Assembly (NCBI GenBank): GCA_024398135.1
Contig: CP073750.1
Location: 62,001 to 126,000 of the forward strand
DNA: 64,000 nucleotides
Reading direction: 5' to 3'
Source: a bacterium SCSIO 12643
Lineage (GTDB): Bacteria; Bacteroidota; Bacteroidia; Flavobacteriales_G; Salibacteraceae
Part shown: one piece after another, positions 33,701 to 42,367 of the stretch
Layout of the letters: every line of letters starts with the position of its first letter
How positions within the stretch are numbered: position 1 is the stretch's first letter
Program-made: the position numbers and the translations under genes
The notes under the pieces: generated by a model
What the model was told of the DNA's origin: nothing
Database searches by the model: none
What the model saw: only the letters and a program-made list of their open reading frames with translations

Positions 33701-33708
33701 CAAACTTA
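33701..33708 (-). promoter_or_regulatory. -7 box (TAAGTTTG) of the Smr gene, implying a leaderless transcript
   Basis: The box ends four bases before the ATG at 33696, so transcription would begin at or next to the start codon. It lies back to back with the -7 box of the divergent lipoprotein gene. Confidence 0.5.
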
Positions 33709-33714
33709 AAAAAC

Positions 33715-33722
33715 TACATTTG
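33715..33722 (+). promoter_or_regulatory. -7 box (TACATTTG) of the divergent lipoprotein gene
   Basis: It matches TAnnTTTG. An upstream in-frame ATG at 33720 falls inside this box, which supports translation starting at the second ATG, 33741. Confidence 0.5.
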
Positions 33723-33740
33723 CCATATAAAATTATCATT

Positions 33741-34166
33741 ATGAAATTGTCTCATCTTTCGGTTTTAGTTCTATTCTTATTAGGTACATATCAATGTACT
33801 TCTTCTAACAAAGTTATCTCGATCAATACCGAATTGGCTGTGATAGAAGCTACAAAAACCCCAAAGGTGATTCGTAACATTCCAGGCGCATTATTAAAAT
33901 TCACTATTATTTCATCCAAAGACATTACCCTAAATCATATCAGATATTGGGAATATAATGTCCCGGTAAAAATCAATAAACAATCCAATGATACGATTTG
34001 GGCAGAAGCTGAGTTCAGAAAGCCTAATTTAATGCGTGAACAGGTTCACAATGAAGAAATGAGTGCCCAACGTCCAATTGACAGTACATGTACCATATTA
34101 TATACATATAAAGAGGAATCTTTAAAATTGGTCGTGCCTAAACTTAAACTACTTAAAGCAGAATAA
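33741..34166 (+). CDS. Small lipoprotein, function unknown
   Basis: 141 residues from the ATG at 33741. The signal sequence MKLSHLSVLVLFLLGTYQC ends in a lipobox-like TYQC (Cys19). The mature domain is beta-rich with IPGALLKFTIISSKDITLNH and a central Trp-Glu-Tyr. No named family recognised. The reading frame opens seven codons earlier at 33720 but that ATG overlaps the predicted promoter. It is divergent from the Smr gene. Confidence 0.7.
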   Translation: MKLSHLSVLVLFLLGTYQCTSSNKVISINTELAVIEATKTPKVIRNIPGALLKFTIISSKDITLNHIRYWEYNVPVKINKQSNDTIWAEAEFRKPNLMREQVHNEEMSAQRPIDSTCTILYTYKEESLKLVVPKLKLLKAE

Positions 34167-34279
34167 ACATTTATGAGACATTTGTAACCCGCTGAACATT
34201 TAGTCGGATTTACCAAAGGTTTATTACTCTTCGGGAATACATCATTGTATATTGTATTCTCATTTAAAATCCATTGATT

Positions 34280-35074
34280 ATGTCTGATTATACCTATATA
34301 GATCAACGCTTACATTTACTATCTCAAATTATTGCCAAAGCCAATAGGTCTTTTATTCCCAAAAGAGATGATGACAGTCATACCAATTTAGGGTTTGATC
34401 CTATCAGTAATAGAATTCTGGGTAGATGGATTCAAACTTCATCTGAGCGATTAATGCTAACTTATAACCTGAATTTGCAGGAATTCCAGTGGATCAATGA
34501 CCATCAGGAAATAAAGGTTACCATTTCATCTAAAAACAAGTTTATTACTCAAATAGAAATGGAACTGATTCGATTATCTGATTCTTTATCTCTTGAAAAC
34601 TCAGATTTTTCAGCCCCGATGCATTATGAGATTCCAGACTATTCTTTTAAGAATGATCCTATTCCTGAATTTTCATCCGGCCAAATAAAAGAATGGGTAC
34701 ATTATCGAACATTAGCAAATACAGCCAGTTTTGAATTCATCCAGCATGTAGGTATTCATGAAGAAGTACGTATCTGGCCACATCATTTTGATACGGGTAT
34801 CTATATAGTAGTAAATAAGCAACTAGGAATCGGGTTTGGATTAGCTATGGAAGATGGTCTGGCTAATATTCCATATTTCTATATGTCGGGTTATGGATTA
34901 AAAAATGAACTGGAGTATCAAAACCTTTCAGAACCAGGAATCGGTCGTTGGGAAATTGGACCGCATTGGAAAGGTGCGCTACTTCCCATTGATCAAATCA
35001 AATCGGATCAAACACTGCATCAATTTATGAAGGACGCGTCAGGTTATTTTTTAGAAACTTCCAGGACTTCTTAG
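34280..35074 (+). CDS. Conserved-looking cytoplasmic protein, function unknown
   Basis: 264 residues from the ATG at 34280; a TTG two codons earlier is also open. No signal peptide and no membrane helix. The text is beta-rich with WIQTSSERLMLTYNL, a His/Trp-containing stretch (VRIWPHHFDTGIY) followed by LGIGFGLAMEDGL, and a Gly/Trp cluster near the end. The pattern resembles proteins that fold like a lipocalin or plasmid-type sandwich, but I cannot assign a family. Base composition is like its neighbours. Confidence 0.65.
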   Translation: MSDYTYIDQRLHLLSQIIAKANRSFIPKRDDDSHTNLGFDPISNRILGRWIQTSSERLMLTYNLNLQEFQWINDHQEIKVTISSKNKFITQIEMELIRLSDSLSLENSDFSAPMHYEIPDYSFKNDPIPEFSSGQIKEWVHYRTLANTASFEFIQHVGIHEEVRIWPHHFDTGIYIVVNKQLGIGFGLAMEDGLANIPYFYMSGYGLKNELEYQNLSEPGIGRWEIGPHWKGALLPIDQIKSDQTLHQFMKDASGYFLETSRTS

Positions 35075-35219
35075 GCCATATTTTGATTATTTGCATTCAT
35101 TCGTAGCTCATAAATTCATACAAAACAGCTCAGACCCCTTGATATCAGTGGATTTGAGACCCAGTTATTAACAAATGTTGATAGTTTTCAACAAAACGCA
35201 CCAATTTACTCCTAAATCC

Positions 35220-35249
35220 TTGCTATAAGTGAGTTATAGCATATATTTG
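35220..35249 (+). promoter_or_regulatory. Promoter of the HU gene (TTG-N19-TATATTTG)
   Basis: TTG at 35220-35222, 19 bases, then TATATTTG at 35242-35249: an exact match to the Bacteroidota -33/-7 arrangement. A 5' leader of about 35 bases precedes the ATG at 35293. Confidence 0.75.
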
Positions 35250-35292
35250 GACAGAGTAATTAAATATTAATAACCTCTTAATTTAAATTATT

Positions 35293-35565
35293 ATGAATAA
35301 AGCACAATTAATTGATGCTATGGCTGAAGGAGCTGGAATCTCAAAAGCAGCTGCAAAAAGCGCGTTAGAAGCATTTGTTAGCGCTACTGAGTCTACTTTA
35401 AAATCAGGTGGACGTGTTTCTTTAGTTGGTTTTGGATCTTTCTCTGTTTCTAAGAGAAATGCTAGAACTGGACGTAATCCTCAAACTGGAGCTGAAATCC
35501 AAATTGCAGCTAAGAATGTAGTTAAGTTCAAAGCAGGTTCTGATCTTTCTGATTCAGTAAACTAA
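35293..35565 (+). CDS. HU-family DNA-binding protein
   Basis: 90 residues, full length for HU. It has the helical N-terminal half ([20 protein letters not shown]) and the DNA-binding beta arm signature [21 protein letters not shown] with the conserved Pro at the arm tip. HU dimers bend and compact DNA and are abundant, which agrees with the near-perfect promoter and strong terminator. It could equally be named HU-beta; IHF is less likely because the gene is single and the arm matches HU. Confidence 0.95.
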   Translation: MNKAQLIDAMAEGAGISKAAAKSALEAFVSATESTLKSGGRVSLVGFGSFSVSKRNARTGRNPQTGAEIQIAAKNVVKFKAGSDLSDSVN

Positions 35566-35585
35566 TCTGACTTTCAAGAATTTTT

Positions 35586-35619
35586 AAAAGACTGTTACTT
35601 AGTAACGGTCTTTTTTTTT
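35586..35619 (+). terminator. Intrinsic terminator of the HU gene
   Basis: Stem GACTGTTAC/GTAACGGTC (one G-U pair) with a 3-base loop and nine T residues follows. It begins about 20 bases after the stop codon. Confidence 0.9.
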
Positions 35620-35816
35620 GCCCTATTTTTATCTTTACATTTATTAACACTTTCCCGAAATGCTGCTTTTTAAATTCTTCTACCTTTACTCGTTGTTAGA
35701 TTGTTTGATGTAACAAAGCGCTATTTCATATCGAGTATTTTAGATTAAATCGCTATATTTCAGACATTCTAATACAACTCGTATCAGAAAATATATATTC
35801 ATCTAAAAACAATAAC

Positions 35817-36014
35817 ATGGGAAAAGGAGACAAACGTTCAGCTAAAGGTAAAAGAGTTATAGGTTCATCTGGTGTTACCAGACAAAGAAAGAAAAGCACT
35901 TATGTTGCACCAGCTCCTGCTGAAAAGAAAGTTGCCAAAGCAACAACCAAAAAAGCTGCTCCGAAAAAAGCTACTAAAAAGGCTCCCGCTAAAAAAACCA
36001 CCAAAAAAGAATAG
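35817..36014 (+). CDS. bTHX-like small ribosomal protein with Lys/Ala/Pro tail
   Basis: 65 residues, very basic. The N-terminus MGKGDKRSAKGKRVIGSSG with following TRQRKKS matches the ribosomal protein THX core that binds at the top of the 30S head. It is extended by ~38 residues of AAPKK/KAPAKK repeats like histone H1 or HU tails. The core supports the THX call; the tail raises the alternative of a small DNA-compacting protein. It has its own terminator, which lies inside the end of the convergent glycosyltransferase gene. No clear promoter box was found in the 200 bases upstream. Confidence 0.8.
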   Translation: MGKGDKRSAKGKRVIGSSGVTRQRKKSTYVAPAPAEKKVAKATTKKAAPKKATKKAPAKKTTKKE

Positions 36015-36021
36015 ATTTAAA

Positions 36022-37287
36022 TCAATTTATGGAAATGGTGAAGTCTTCGGGTTTCACCATTTTTTTATGTCTTAACGTTTGTAGCATTTCTATAACTTCT
36101 ACATTTGAATTTAAACCCAATTCATTAAATAATAATATACATGCTTTTGAAACCGGTACGTCCTGCTCTCCTTCATCTCTTAAAAAGTGGAAAAACTTCA
36201 TCACCATAAACACATTGAACCATCTGAAGAAACGTTTTCTAAAACTCTCTAAATCTGTGGTGTATAATCTAATTTCCGCAATAATCTCTTTCCAATCCAC
36301 TGTTTCCAAAAACTTTAATGTCAACTCATCATGAATTTCGGGTTCTGAGATGTACAAGGTATCTACTAACTTCAAAAAGCTTTTCAATCGTTTAAAACTC
36401 TCAAACTGTGCTGTTTTATATATCGGAGTTTGGGCTTCATACATTTCCATCATTGCTCTCCCGGTTCCGAAAGGAACTCTAAATGACTGACGTGATGATG
36501 GGTAAACATTACATGTAGTCAATGCAGAAACCTCTCCGGCCATCATGAGCTTCAGCATAAACCAAAAATCCTCACCAGCTTTTCTTCGATTCATTCCTCC
36601 TTGCAGAACGTAAGCATCACGGGTAACTGCCATGGAAGATCCTACGGTAAATTTAGCATGCGGATGTTCTGCAAATGCCAACCCTGCCTGATAATACCTT
36701 AAATGCAATTCATATTGAATGATACTCTCTCTCTCAAAATCAGTCTGATCATTCACAGCTAAAGGATGCTCAAAATTGATACTGCATCCCAATGACTTAG
36801 GATGCTTAATAAAGTGATTACGTAAAGACATCAGGTAACTGCGATCACAAGTCGCATCCGCATCAAAAGCGGCTATGATAGGATTTTCAATTTCAGTTCC
36901 CTCTAACCTTCGTACCGCTTCATCCATTGCCACTTTGCGTGCCAATCCAGCGCCTGCATGCTTTTTAGGAAAAGATACTGGTTCAGATATCAAAAACTGA
37001 ATGTGGCCATTGTTCTTTTCCTTTGCCCATTTTGATGCCTGATCAAAAACTTCTTGATTTAGATTCTTTTGATCTATATCCGCATTCTCAGGATGGTTAA
37101 TCACCACAATAACCTCTACACCACAATCAGGCAAATCAGATTGTAGCAAGGACTCTAAACTTGTGACTAAATTCACTTCAGCATATGCAGGAATTGTCAC
37201 TACCAGCCCCAGGTTCTTAAGTTTATCCTGCTTAAAGAGGGAATCCGTAAAAGTTTGTCTGGATAAATATTTTTGAATTATTGTCAT
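36022..37287 (-). CDS. Family 2 glycosyltransferase
   Basis: 421 residues. The GT-A fold starts with LGLVVTIPAYAEVNLVTSLES, then VIVVINHPENAD and the nucleotide-sugar/metal motif FDADATCD (D-x-D) near residue 140. There is no membrane helix, so it is a cytosolic or peripheral enzyme. It transfers a sugar from a nucleotide donor to an unknown acceptor. The ATG overlaps the pdxH stop codon (TAATG) in the xrtF operon, suggesting a role in the surface glycoconjugate served by that system. The last ~14 codons also encode the stem of a terminator used by the convergent bTHX gene. Confidence 0.87.
   Translation of the reverse strand: MTIIQKYLSRQTFTDSLFKQDKLKNLGLVVTIPAYAEVNLVTSLESLLQSDLPDCGVEVIVVINHPENADIDQKNLNQEVFDQASKWAKEKNNGHIQFLISEPVSFPKKHAGAGLARKVAMDEAVRRLEGTEIENPIIAAFDADATCDRSYLMSLRNHFIKHPKSLGCSINFEHPLAVNDQTDFERESIIQYELHLRYYQAGLAFAEHPHAKFTVGSSMAVTRDAYVLQGGMNRRKAGEDFWFMLKLMMAGEVSALTTCNVYPSSRQSFRVPFGTGRAMMEMYEAQTPIYKTAQFESFKRLKSFLKLVDTLYISEPEIHDELTLKFLETVDWKEIIAEIRLYTTDLESFRKRFFRWFNVFMVMKFFHFLRDEGEQDVPVSKACILLFNELGLNSNVEVIEMLQTLRHKKMVKPEDFTISIN
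36033..36066 (+). terminator. Intrinsic terminator of the bTHX-like gene
   Basis: Stem AAATGGTGAA/TTCACCATTT with a 10-base loop, followed by T residues on the plus strand. It lies wholly within the coding end of the convergent glycosyltransferase gene. Confidence 0.8.
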
Positions 37288-37940
37288 TATGGTGCTACAC
37301 GATATTTCTTCCAGGAATCATTCTCTTTTTCGAATACTATTCGATCATGCAATCTGGCTGGCCTACCCTGCCAGAACTCAAAATAATTCACTGTAATAAA
37401 ATATCCACCCCAATGTGGAGGTCTTGGCACATCTCCTCCTTCAAATTTCTTTCTATACTCATCAGTAAGTCTCATGAGTTCTTCACGGTCTTTAACCAGC
37501 TCACTCTGAGACGATGCCCAGGCTCCTATCTGACTTTCTCGTGGTCGTTCTGCAAAATAGGCATCACTTTCTGCACTACTCAATTTCGTTACCACACCCT
37601 GAATTCTGATTTGACGCTCCATTTCCGACCAAAATACGTTGGCACAGATGTGCGGATTCTTTTCCAAATCGTTTCCCTTTTTACTGGAATAATTGGTATA
37701 AAACTTTATCCCCTCTTCATTCATGCCACGATTGTAAACAACTCTTGATGAAGGTTTATTTTTAGAATCTACCGTTGAAATTACCATGGCTTTAGGATCT
37801 AAAATTTGTGACCCTACCGCCTCCTCCAACCACTTCGCATACAGTTCTAGTGGATTATCACCAGCAGCACTTTCATTCAGTTCCTGGGATGTAAATTCAT
37901 GGCGAATCTTACTTAAATAATTCGAAACCTCTTCTATCAT
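37287..37940 (-). CDS. pdxH: Pyridoxamine 5'-phosphate oxidase
   Basis: 217 residues, normal length. FMN- and substrate-binding segments are intact: SSRVVYNRGMNEEGIKFYTNY, SEMERQIRIQG, RPRESQIGAWAS, and the C-terminal EFWQGRPARLHDR...W...RVAP. It makes pyridoxal 5'-phosphate from the pyridoxine or pyridoxamine form in the last step of the salvage pathway. The start overlaps the end of the exosortase-associated gene (ATGA) and its stop overlaps the glycosyltransferase start, so all four genes are tightly coupled. Confidence 0.96.
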   Translation of the reverse strand: MIEEVSNYLSKIRHEFTSQELNESAAGDNPLELYAKWLEEAVGSQILDPKAMVISTVDSKNKPSSRVVYNRGMNEEGIKFYTNYSSKKGNDLEKNPHICANVFWSEMERQIRIQGVVTKLSSAESDAYFAERPRESQIGAWASSQSELVKDREELMRLTDEYRKKFEGGDVPRPPHWGGYFITVNYFEFWQGRPARLHDRIVFEKENDSWKKYRVAP

Positions 37941-38374
37941 AATTCCTTCTTTTGACCTTTTTCGTGATATAATAAAGCCGGTATCAGAATCAAAGTCAAT
38001 ACCGGATGTATCAATATTCTTCTTACATAAAACAAATATCTGTATTGCTCAGGTTCTGCTTGCCATGCGCCCCATAAAAAGAATGGAAAAAGCGCAATAA
38101 ATACAATCCCAAGTATAGTACCAGTTAATTTTATCAAATCTCTTTTTTGAAAAATTACCTGAACCAAAGCCAAAGTGAGTAATGTATTAATCCCGTACCT
38201 CAACAACATGGCGCTTGAAAACTTCCAAAAATGAATTTCCGGCAAAGGATGGTTTTGATAATCTGGAATATGAAAGAACTCAATCAATGGATCATAAAAT
38301 AAATGTCCTCCTACGAGTCTAACACCGGCTAGTGCGATGACAATTAATACGATATAGATTGACTTTTTGATCAT
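37937..38374 (-). CDS. Exosortase F-associated membrane protein
   Basis: 145 residues with four predicted membrane helices (about 5-22, 45-65, 80-100, 120-140) and a periplasmic segment with FYDPLIEFFH. This matches the small membrane protein regularly found next to xrtF in flavobacteria. It probably forms a complex with the exosortase in the inner membrane; its role is unknown. It starts three bases after xrtF and overlaps pdxH by four bases. The call rests mainly on pattern plus context. Confidence 0.85.
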   Translation of the reverse strand: MIKKSIYIVLIVIALAGVRLVGGHLFYDPLIEFFHIPDYQNHPLPEIHFWKFSSAMLLRYGINTLLTLALVQVIFQKRDLIKLTGTILGIVFIALFPFFLWGAWQAEPEQYRYLFYVRRILIHPVLTLILIPALLYHEKGQKKEL

Positions 38375-38377
38375 GAA

Positions 38378-38908
38378 TTATTTGTCTGCTAAAAACTTCA
38401 CCCAAACCACCCAAAGTAAGAATGTGGTTCCGTATATAATTCCGGGAAAAATATAATCATGTGCCCATGTTGTATAATCCGGTAAATACAATACGATCAT
38501 TCCTATGAAATAAATTCGAATCAGATTGGCTAAATATAAAATCGTAATTCCCAAAGGTATAAACCACAAATATCTTTGAAACTTACCTTTAAAAGCAATG
38601 ACAAAGGCCACAAATAAAATCATGACACTTATCGCATTGCATCCTTCTATGAGTAACACCAGGGGTACATCAAAATATCGGATCTCTGCGACAGGACTTT
38701 CTCCTGAATAGAATGTGGAGATTTCAGGTAACGACCATGAAAATATTCGAGCCACTTGTTCGGTTACACCCTCGGTAATCATATCAATATGAGTTGTATA
38801 ATACCCCAGATAAAAATTATAGAGTAAAACTCCAGTGATATAAACTGCGAAAAACTTAAATAGGAATAACCAAACAGCTCTATATTTTCCCAAAAATTCC
38901 ACTACCAC
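38378..38908 (-). CDS. xrtF: Exosortase family protein XrtF
   Basis: 176 residues with five or six membrane helices. The exosortase/archaeosortase active-site triad is visible: Cys90 in LIEGCNAIS, Arg131 in NLIRIYF and His150 in AHDYIFP. Exosortases cut or transfer C-terminally tagged envelope proteins in the inner membrane, usually in cells making exopolysaccharide. XrtF is the short flavobacterial type whose substrates are not settled. The start is GTG at 38908. It heads the operon xrtF, associated protein, pdxH, glycosyltransferase. No protein in this window shows an obvious exosortase sorting tail. Confidence 0.9.
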   Translation of the reverse strand: MVVEFLGKYRAVWLFLFKFFAVYITGVLLYNFYLGYYTTHIDMITEGVTEQVARIFSWSLPEISTFYSGESPVAEIRYFDVPLVLLIEGCNAISVMILFVAFVIAFKGKFQRYLWFIPLGITILYLANLIRIYFIGMIVLYLPDYTTWAHDYIFPGIIYGTTFLLWVVWVKFLADK

Positions 38909-38958
38909 AAAAGTATTCTATATTGGCTATAAATATTCTCAGATCATTAGAAACCTAT

Positions 38959-38966
38959 TACATTTG
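38959..38966 (+). promoter_or_regulatory. -7 box (TACATTTG) of miaE, implying a leaderless transcript
   Basis: The box ends five bases before the ATG at 38972, so transcription should begin at or next to the start codon. The GTG at 38966 would fall inside the box and is therefore rejected as the start. Confidence 0.5.
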
Positions 38967-38971
38967 TGGGC

Positions 38972-39574
38972 ATGAAAAAACAACTTCCTGAAGATTATAA
39001 AATTCAACTCGGATACGAAACACCTAAAGAATGGGTAGATGCCGCTATTGAGAATTTTGACGCTTTCTTAGTTAACCACGCTGATAATGAACGTAAAGCA
39101 TCAACAATGGCCATGAGTTTTATAGCAAAAGCACCGGATAAAACGGAAATCATTGCGGAACTAATCGATGTGGGATTAGAGGAGTTGGTTCATTTCAAAC
39201 AAGTTTACAAGTTAATGGCTAAAAGGGACTTACAATTCCCAAAGGACATTGAAAAAGATGCTTATATTAATCTCCTGATGAAAAGTTGTCGTTCGGGATG
39301 GCGTGAACGTTTTCTAGACCGACTTTTATTGGTGGCCATTGTGGAGACGCGAGGCGCTGAACGTTTTGGTCTGATTGCGCATAATCACCCGGAAAAAGAT
39401 ATCAGAGAGTTTTATACCATGTTATATAAAAGTGAATTCAGACACGGAAGTGTTTTCGTTGAGATGGCCCTAATCTACTACGAAAAGGAAGACGTTATGA
39501 AAAGATTGGACGAAATGATTGCTATTGAAGCAGAAATTTGTGCCTCTTTACCAATTAGAGGATTAATCCATTAA
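38972..39574 (+). CDS. miaE: tRNA-(ms2io6A)-hydroxylase (MiaE)
   Basis: 200 residues, four-helix ferritin-like fold. Di-iron ligands are visible in EELVHFKQV (Glu, His), ETRGAERFG (Glu) and SEFRHGSVFVE (Glu, His). MiaE hydroxylates the isopentenyl group of 2-methylthio-N6-isopentenyl-adenosine 37 in tRNA, using oxygen. The ATG at 38972 is chosen because the nearby GTG overlaps the -7 box. Its stop codon shares the palindrome TTAA with that of the convergent lipoprotein gene. Confidence 0.92.
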   Translation: MKKQLPEDYKIQLGYETPKEWVDAAIENFDAFLVNHADNERKASTMAMSFIAKAPDKTEIIAELIDVGLEELVHFKQVYKLMAKRDLQFPKDIEKDAYINLLMKSCRSGWRERFLDRLLLVAIVETRGAERFGLIAHNHPEKDIREFYTMLYKSEFRHGSVFVEMALIYYEKEDVMKRLDEMIAIEAEICASLPIRGLIH

Positions 39575-40974
39575 TTGGTATAGTTTCTATAAAAACGCGG
39601 GACAATTTTCTTGCTGATCATCTCTTCTGCTTTTCTATACGCTTCTTTGGATGCTAATGTTTTATTACTTCCCACTCCCTTTACTTTAGTTAGTTTATCC
39701 TGATAGACTATACTGTTGTCTTGCGCATTTTTAACAACAACTCTTCCATTTAATAAAACATTATTCAATCCATTCATTACATTGACAAATTGGGTACTGG
39801 ATTCTATTTCAACCCTTAAATCTGCTGATTTCTTGGAGTCTGCCAGTAAAAATCCCATTTCGGCTGCTTGCAACTCAAAGGCTTTCTTTAAATCTGAATT
39901 TCCGCTTTTACTTAAATCCTGTTCATTAGAAGTCACATAAATACTTGGTGCGGTAACTTCCAGCTTAATCAAAGTACTGGGAGCCTTCACATTATCAAAA
40001 ATTAATGAATTAATCTCATCAGGTCTTTTCGTTCCCATGATCATCTTCTCAAAATCAATTTCAACTTTAACTTCTTGTAAGTTATTGGTACTGGTTACTT
40101 TCTTTAATTCAGTAAAGACTGTGCCTTCTAAACTACTCAAACCATCACGCGGACGGATCATTCCCTCAGAATAAGTAAACTTTACCGGAACCTGAGCAAT
40201 TGGTTTTCCATCAAAATCGGTAATGATAAAACTCAAATCATCAGCATTCACCGCACTTCCCCAAACAGTATTCACCTGACTTTTAACCGGCTTAATATGA
40301 AACACGCGTATTCCCTGAGATATTTGAGCAAGAATAAAGTTTCCTAAATACACTTCTTTGGTCCCGTTTATACTCGCTTCCAATGGCTCTGATAAATATG
40401 GTTTTATTGGAGTAAGTGCATCAAAATAACCTTGCATTCCGGCTTTGTAATTACCCGCATGCCAGGAATGCCCTGCTTGTTCTAAAACCTGAACCGACAT
40501 ATCTATAGCCTTGTTGATCTTGATTTCCTTATCTTTTTGGTATTGTTCCTTTGACAATCTATAATAAACCCAGTACTCATACTCATTTTCCCAAACTGCA
40601 ACGGATTCATAATTTTCAATTTGCTGATTGGTTTTTACCTGAATAAACTCTTTGAACTCATCTCTATACTGATTTTCATTTTCAAATGAAAACAACATAG
40701 AATTGGATTTCACTTTTACCTGAATTTCCGAAGCCAATTCATTTAGTGCATTTCTCTGTGCCACTATAGAATAACTTGTTGGATTTGCTGTTTTGGATGC
40801 CACTCCCACCCCAATATAATACATAGGGTCTGTTGGACGGTTAGTCACCCATTTCGGTTTAATTCCTCCAGTTTTCTGTACCTCCGTTGCAGTTGCTTTT
40901 TCGGAGCTACCGCAACCTGGGGTTACTAAAGAAAAACCAACCAAAAGCAATAAAACAATTAAGCTATTCTTCAT
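39571..40974 (-). CDS. LPP20-type lipoprotein
   Basis: 467 residues from the ATG at 40974, which gives a clean lipoprotein signal ending in TPGC (Cys21); ten extra codons upstream are open but unlikely. Residues ~45-150 (KPKWVTNRPTDPMYYIGVGVAS, then AQRNALNELASEIQVKVKS) match the LPP20/flagellar-associated lipoprotein domain. The rest contains a beta-rich middle domain and a C-terminal region resembling the first domain (ADLRVEIESS...KLTKVKG). It overlaps the upstream TPR lipoprotein gene by 11 bases, so the two are translationally coupled. Probably an outer-membrane lipoprotein complex; function unknown. Confidence 0.8.
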   Translation of the reverse strand: MKNSLIVLLLLVGFSLVTPGCGSSEKATATEVQKTGGIKPKWVTNRPTDPMYYIGVGVASKTANPTSYSIVAQRNALNELASEIQVKVKSNSMLFSFENENQYRDEFKEFIQVKTNQQIENYESVAVWENEYEYWVYYRLSKEQYQKDKEIKINKAIDMSVQVLEQAGHSWHAGNYKAGMQGYFDALTPIKPYLSEPLEASINGTKEVYLGNFILAQISQGIRVFHIKPVKSQVNTVWGSAVNADDLSFIITDFDGKPIAQVPVKFTYSEGMIRPRDGLSSLEGTVFTELKKVTSTNNLQEVKVEIDFEKMIMGTKRPDEINSLIFDNVKAPSTLIKLEVTAPSIYVTSNEQDLSKSGNSDLKKAFELQAAEMGFLLADSKKSADLRVEIESSTQFVNVMNGLNNVLLNGRVVVKNAQDNSIVYQDKLTKVKGVGSNKTLASKEAYRKAEEMISKKIVPRFYRNYTN

Positions 40975-42367
40975 CCGGATTATAGCTACTGATCCCATCC
41001 ACAATATTTTTTGAAATTACTTTTAAAACCTCTAAAGACAACTCGTTATGCGACTTTAAAGATGTTTTCTTTGTTCTGACTTTACTGCGCAGTTTTCTTT
41101 GCTCAAAAAATGAACTATACACTTCATCTCCTTTGGCAAATGTCATCCCCTTAGATGAAAACTTACCCGGATATAAATTCTTATAATTTCCATTATAATT
41201 CACAAAATTGACATAATCAGATTTCTCTTTTCTAACCATATCAGATTTAATCACTTCACCAGTTTCAGTAGAAATCATTTGATATTGAAATTCCATTCTC
41301 ACAGAAGAAGCTCCTTCAAACTCAGTATAATACACACGTTTATAACGGGTTTCATAGTATGTCTTTTTGGTTTCCGGATTTACTTTTTTCACTTGATAAG
41401 ATTCAAATCCTTGTCTTCGGAAACTTTCTATCTTACCTCCTATTGGAACGTATCCTACTAACTTTCCTTTCACTAGAATATTGGCTCCCAACAACTCTCC
41501 GGTCTGAATATTTGAGCCGGAAGATTCCGCTTGCGCTACATTGGTCTTTTGCTCATCCAACAGAACTTTGTCATTGGAACGATCCAATATTTTAACGAAA
41601 GGATCATTTACCTGAATTAAACCGTTTACCACATCTTCCTGTACCATATTTGCATATCCGCCTTTTTGAGGAACATCTGTTTTAAACGGCAATACAGCCA
41701 CAGTAATACTTCCTTCTTCTAATGCACGCTCTTTATAATCGATCGCCTCTTTATACATTGGCTTTTGTGAAAGAACATTAGACATGATACGATAACATCT
41801 ACGATATTTCTCTGTATTAAAAGCTTCTATTCCATCCCGATATAATGGTTCCACTGTAGAATGTAAACTTAACTCTTTGACATCCTTGTATTCGGGATCA
41901 AGCTTTAAAATCTCTTTGTAAATCAGATTGGCCTCTTTAAACTTCTCTTCATATAACAGATCTCCAGCGGTTTCATAACGCTCGGCCAAATAGACTACCA
42001 ACATTTCATCATAGTAAGCTTCATAGTACGGTGGAATTTCAACCGAAACAAAATACCCATAACGCCTTTTATAATTCAAAGCTTCCTGGTACTTATATAC
42101 CGCCTCTTTGTAGTTTGAAACCGAATATGCCTTGTAGAAATCTGTTAGGGTTCGCTCAATTTGAATTTGTCCGGTTTGTTTTAAACCAATTTTCGCATCT
42201 ACATTTTTGGGATTTCGTTGTAAAGCCTGTAAATAAAAAGCAGCCGCCTCATCATTTAAACCTGCCTCCTGTAAATTCCTTGCTTTTTTAGAATAACTCT
42301 TTGATCCTGTGCATCCAGCACCCGTTAAAATGGCAAAAGAAATAACGACATAGTAGATTATTTTCAT
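40964..42367 (-). CDS. TPR lipoprotein with CsgG/LpoB-like domain
   Basis: 467 residues from the ATG at 42367, giving lipobox GAGC (Cys19); an ATG nine codons earlier is possible. Residues ~25-210 carry TPR-like helical pairs (AGLNDEAAAFYLQALQRNPK and later copies). From about 220 comes VAVLPFKTDVPQKGG...ILDRSNDKVLLDEQ...GELLGANILVKGKL, the pattern of CsgG and LpoB-type periplasmic lipoprotein domains. LpoB activates peptidoglycan synthases and CsgG forms a secretion pore; which it resembles more cannot be settled by eye. It pairs with the LPP20-like lipoprotein next to it. Confidence 0.8.
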   Translation of the reverse strand: MKIIYYVVISFAILTGAGCTGSKSYSKKARNLQEAGLNDEAAAFYLQALQRNPKNVDAKIGLKQTGQIQIERTLTDFYKAYSVSNYKEAVYKYQEALNYKRRYGYFVSVEIPPYYEAYYDEMLVVYLAERYETAGDLLYEEKFKEANLIYKEILKLDPEYKDVKELSLHSTVEPLYRDGIEAFNTEKYRRCYRIMSNVLSQKPMYKEAIDYKERALEEGSITVAVLPFKTDVPQKGGYANMVQEDVVNGLIQVNDPFVKILDRSNDKVLLDEQKTNVAQAESSGSNIQTGELLGANILVKGKLVGYVPIGGKIESFRRQGFESYQVKKVNPETKKTYYETRYKRVYYTEFEGASSVRMEFQYQMISTETGEVIKSDMVRKEKSDYVNFVNYNGNYKNLYPGKFSSKGMTFAKGDEVYSSFFEQRKLRSKVRTKKTSLKSHNELSLEVLKVISKNIVDGISSYNPDEE

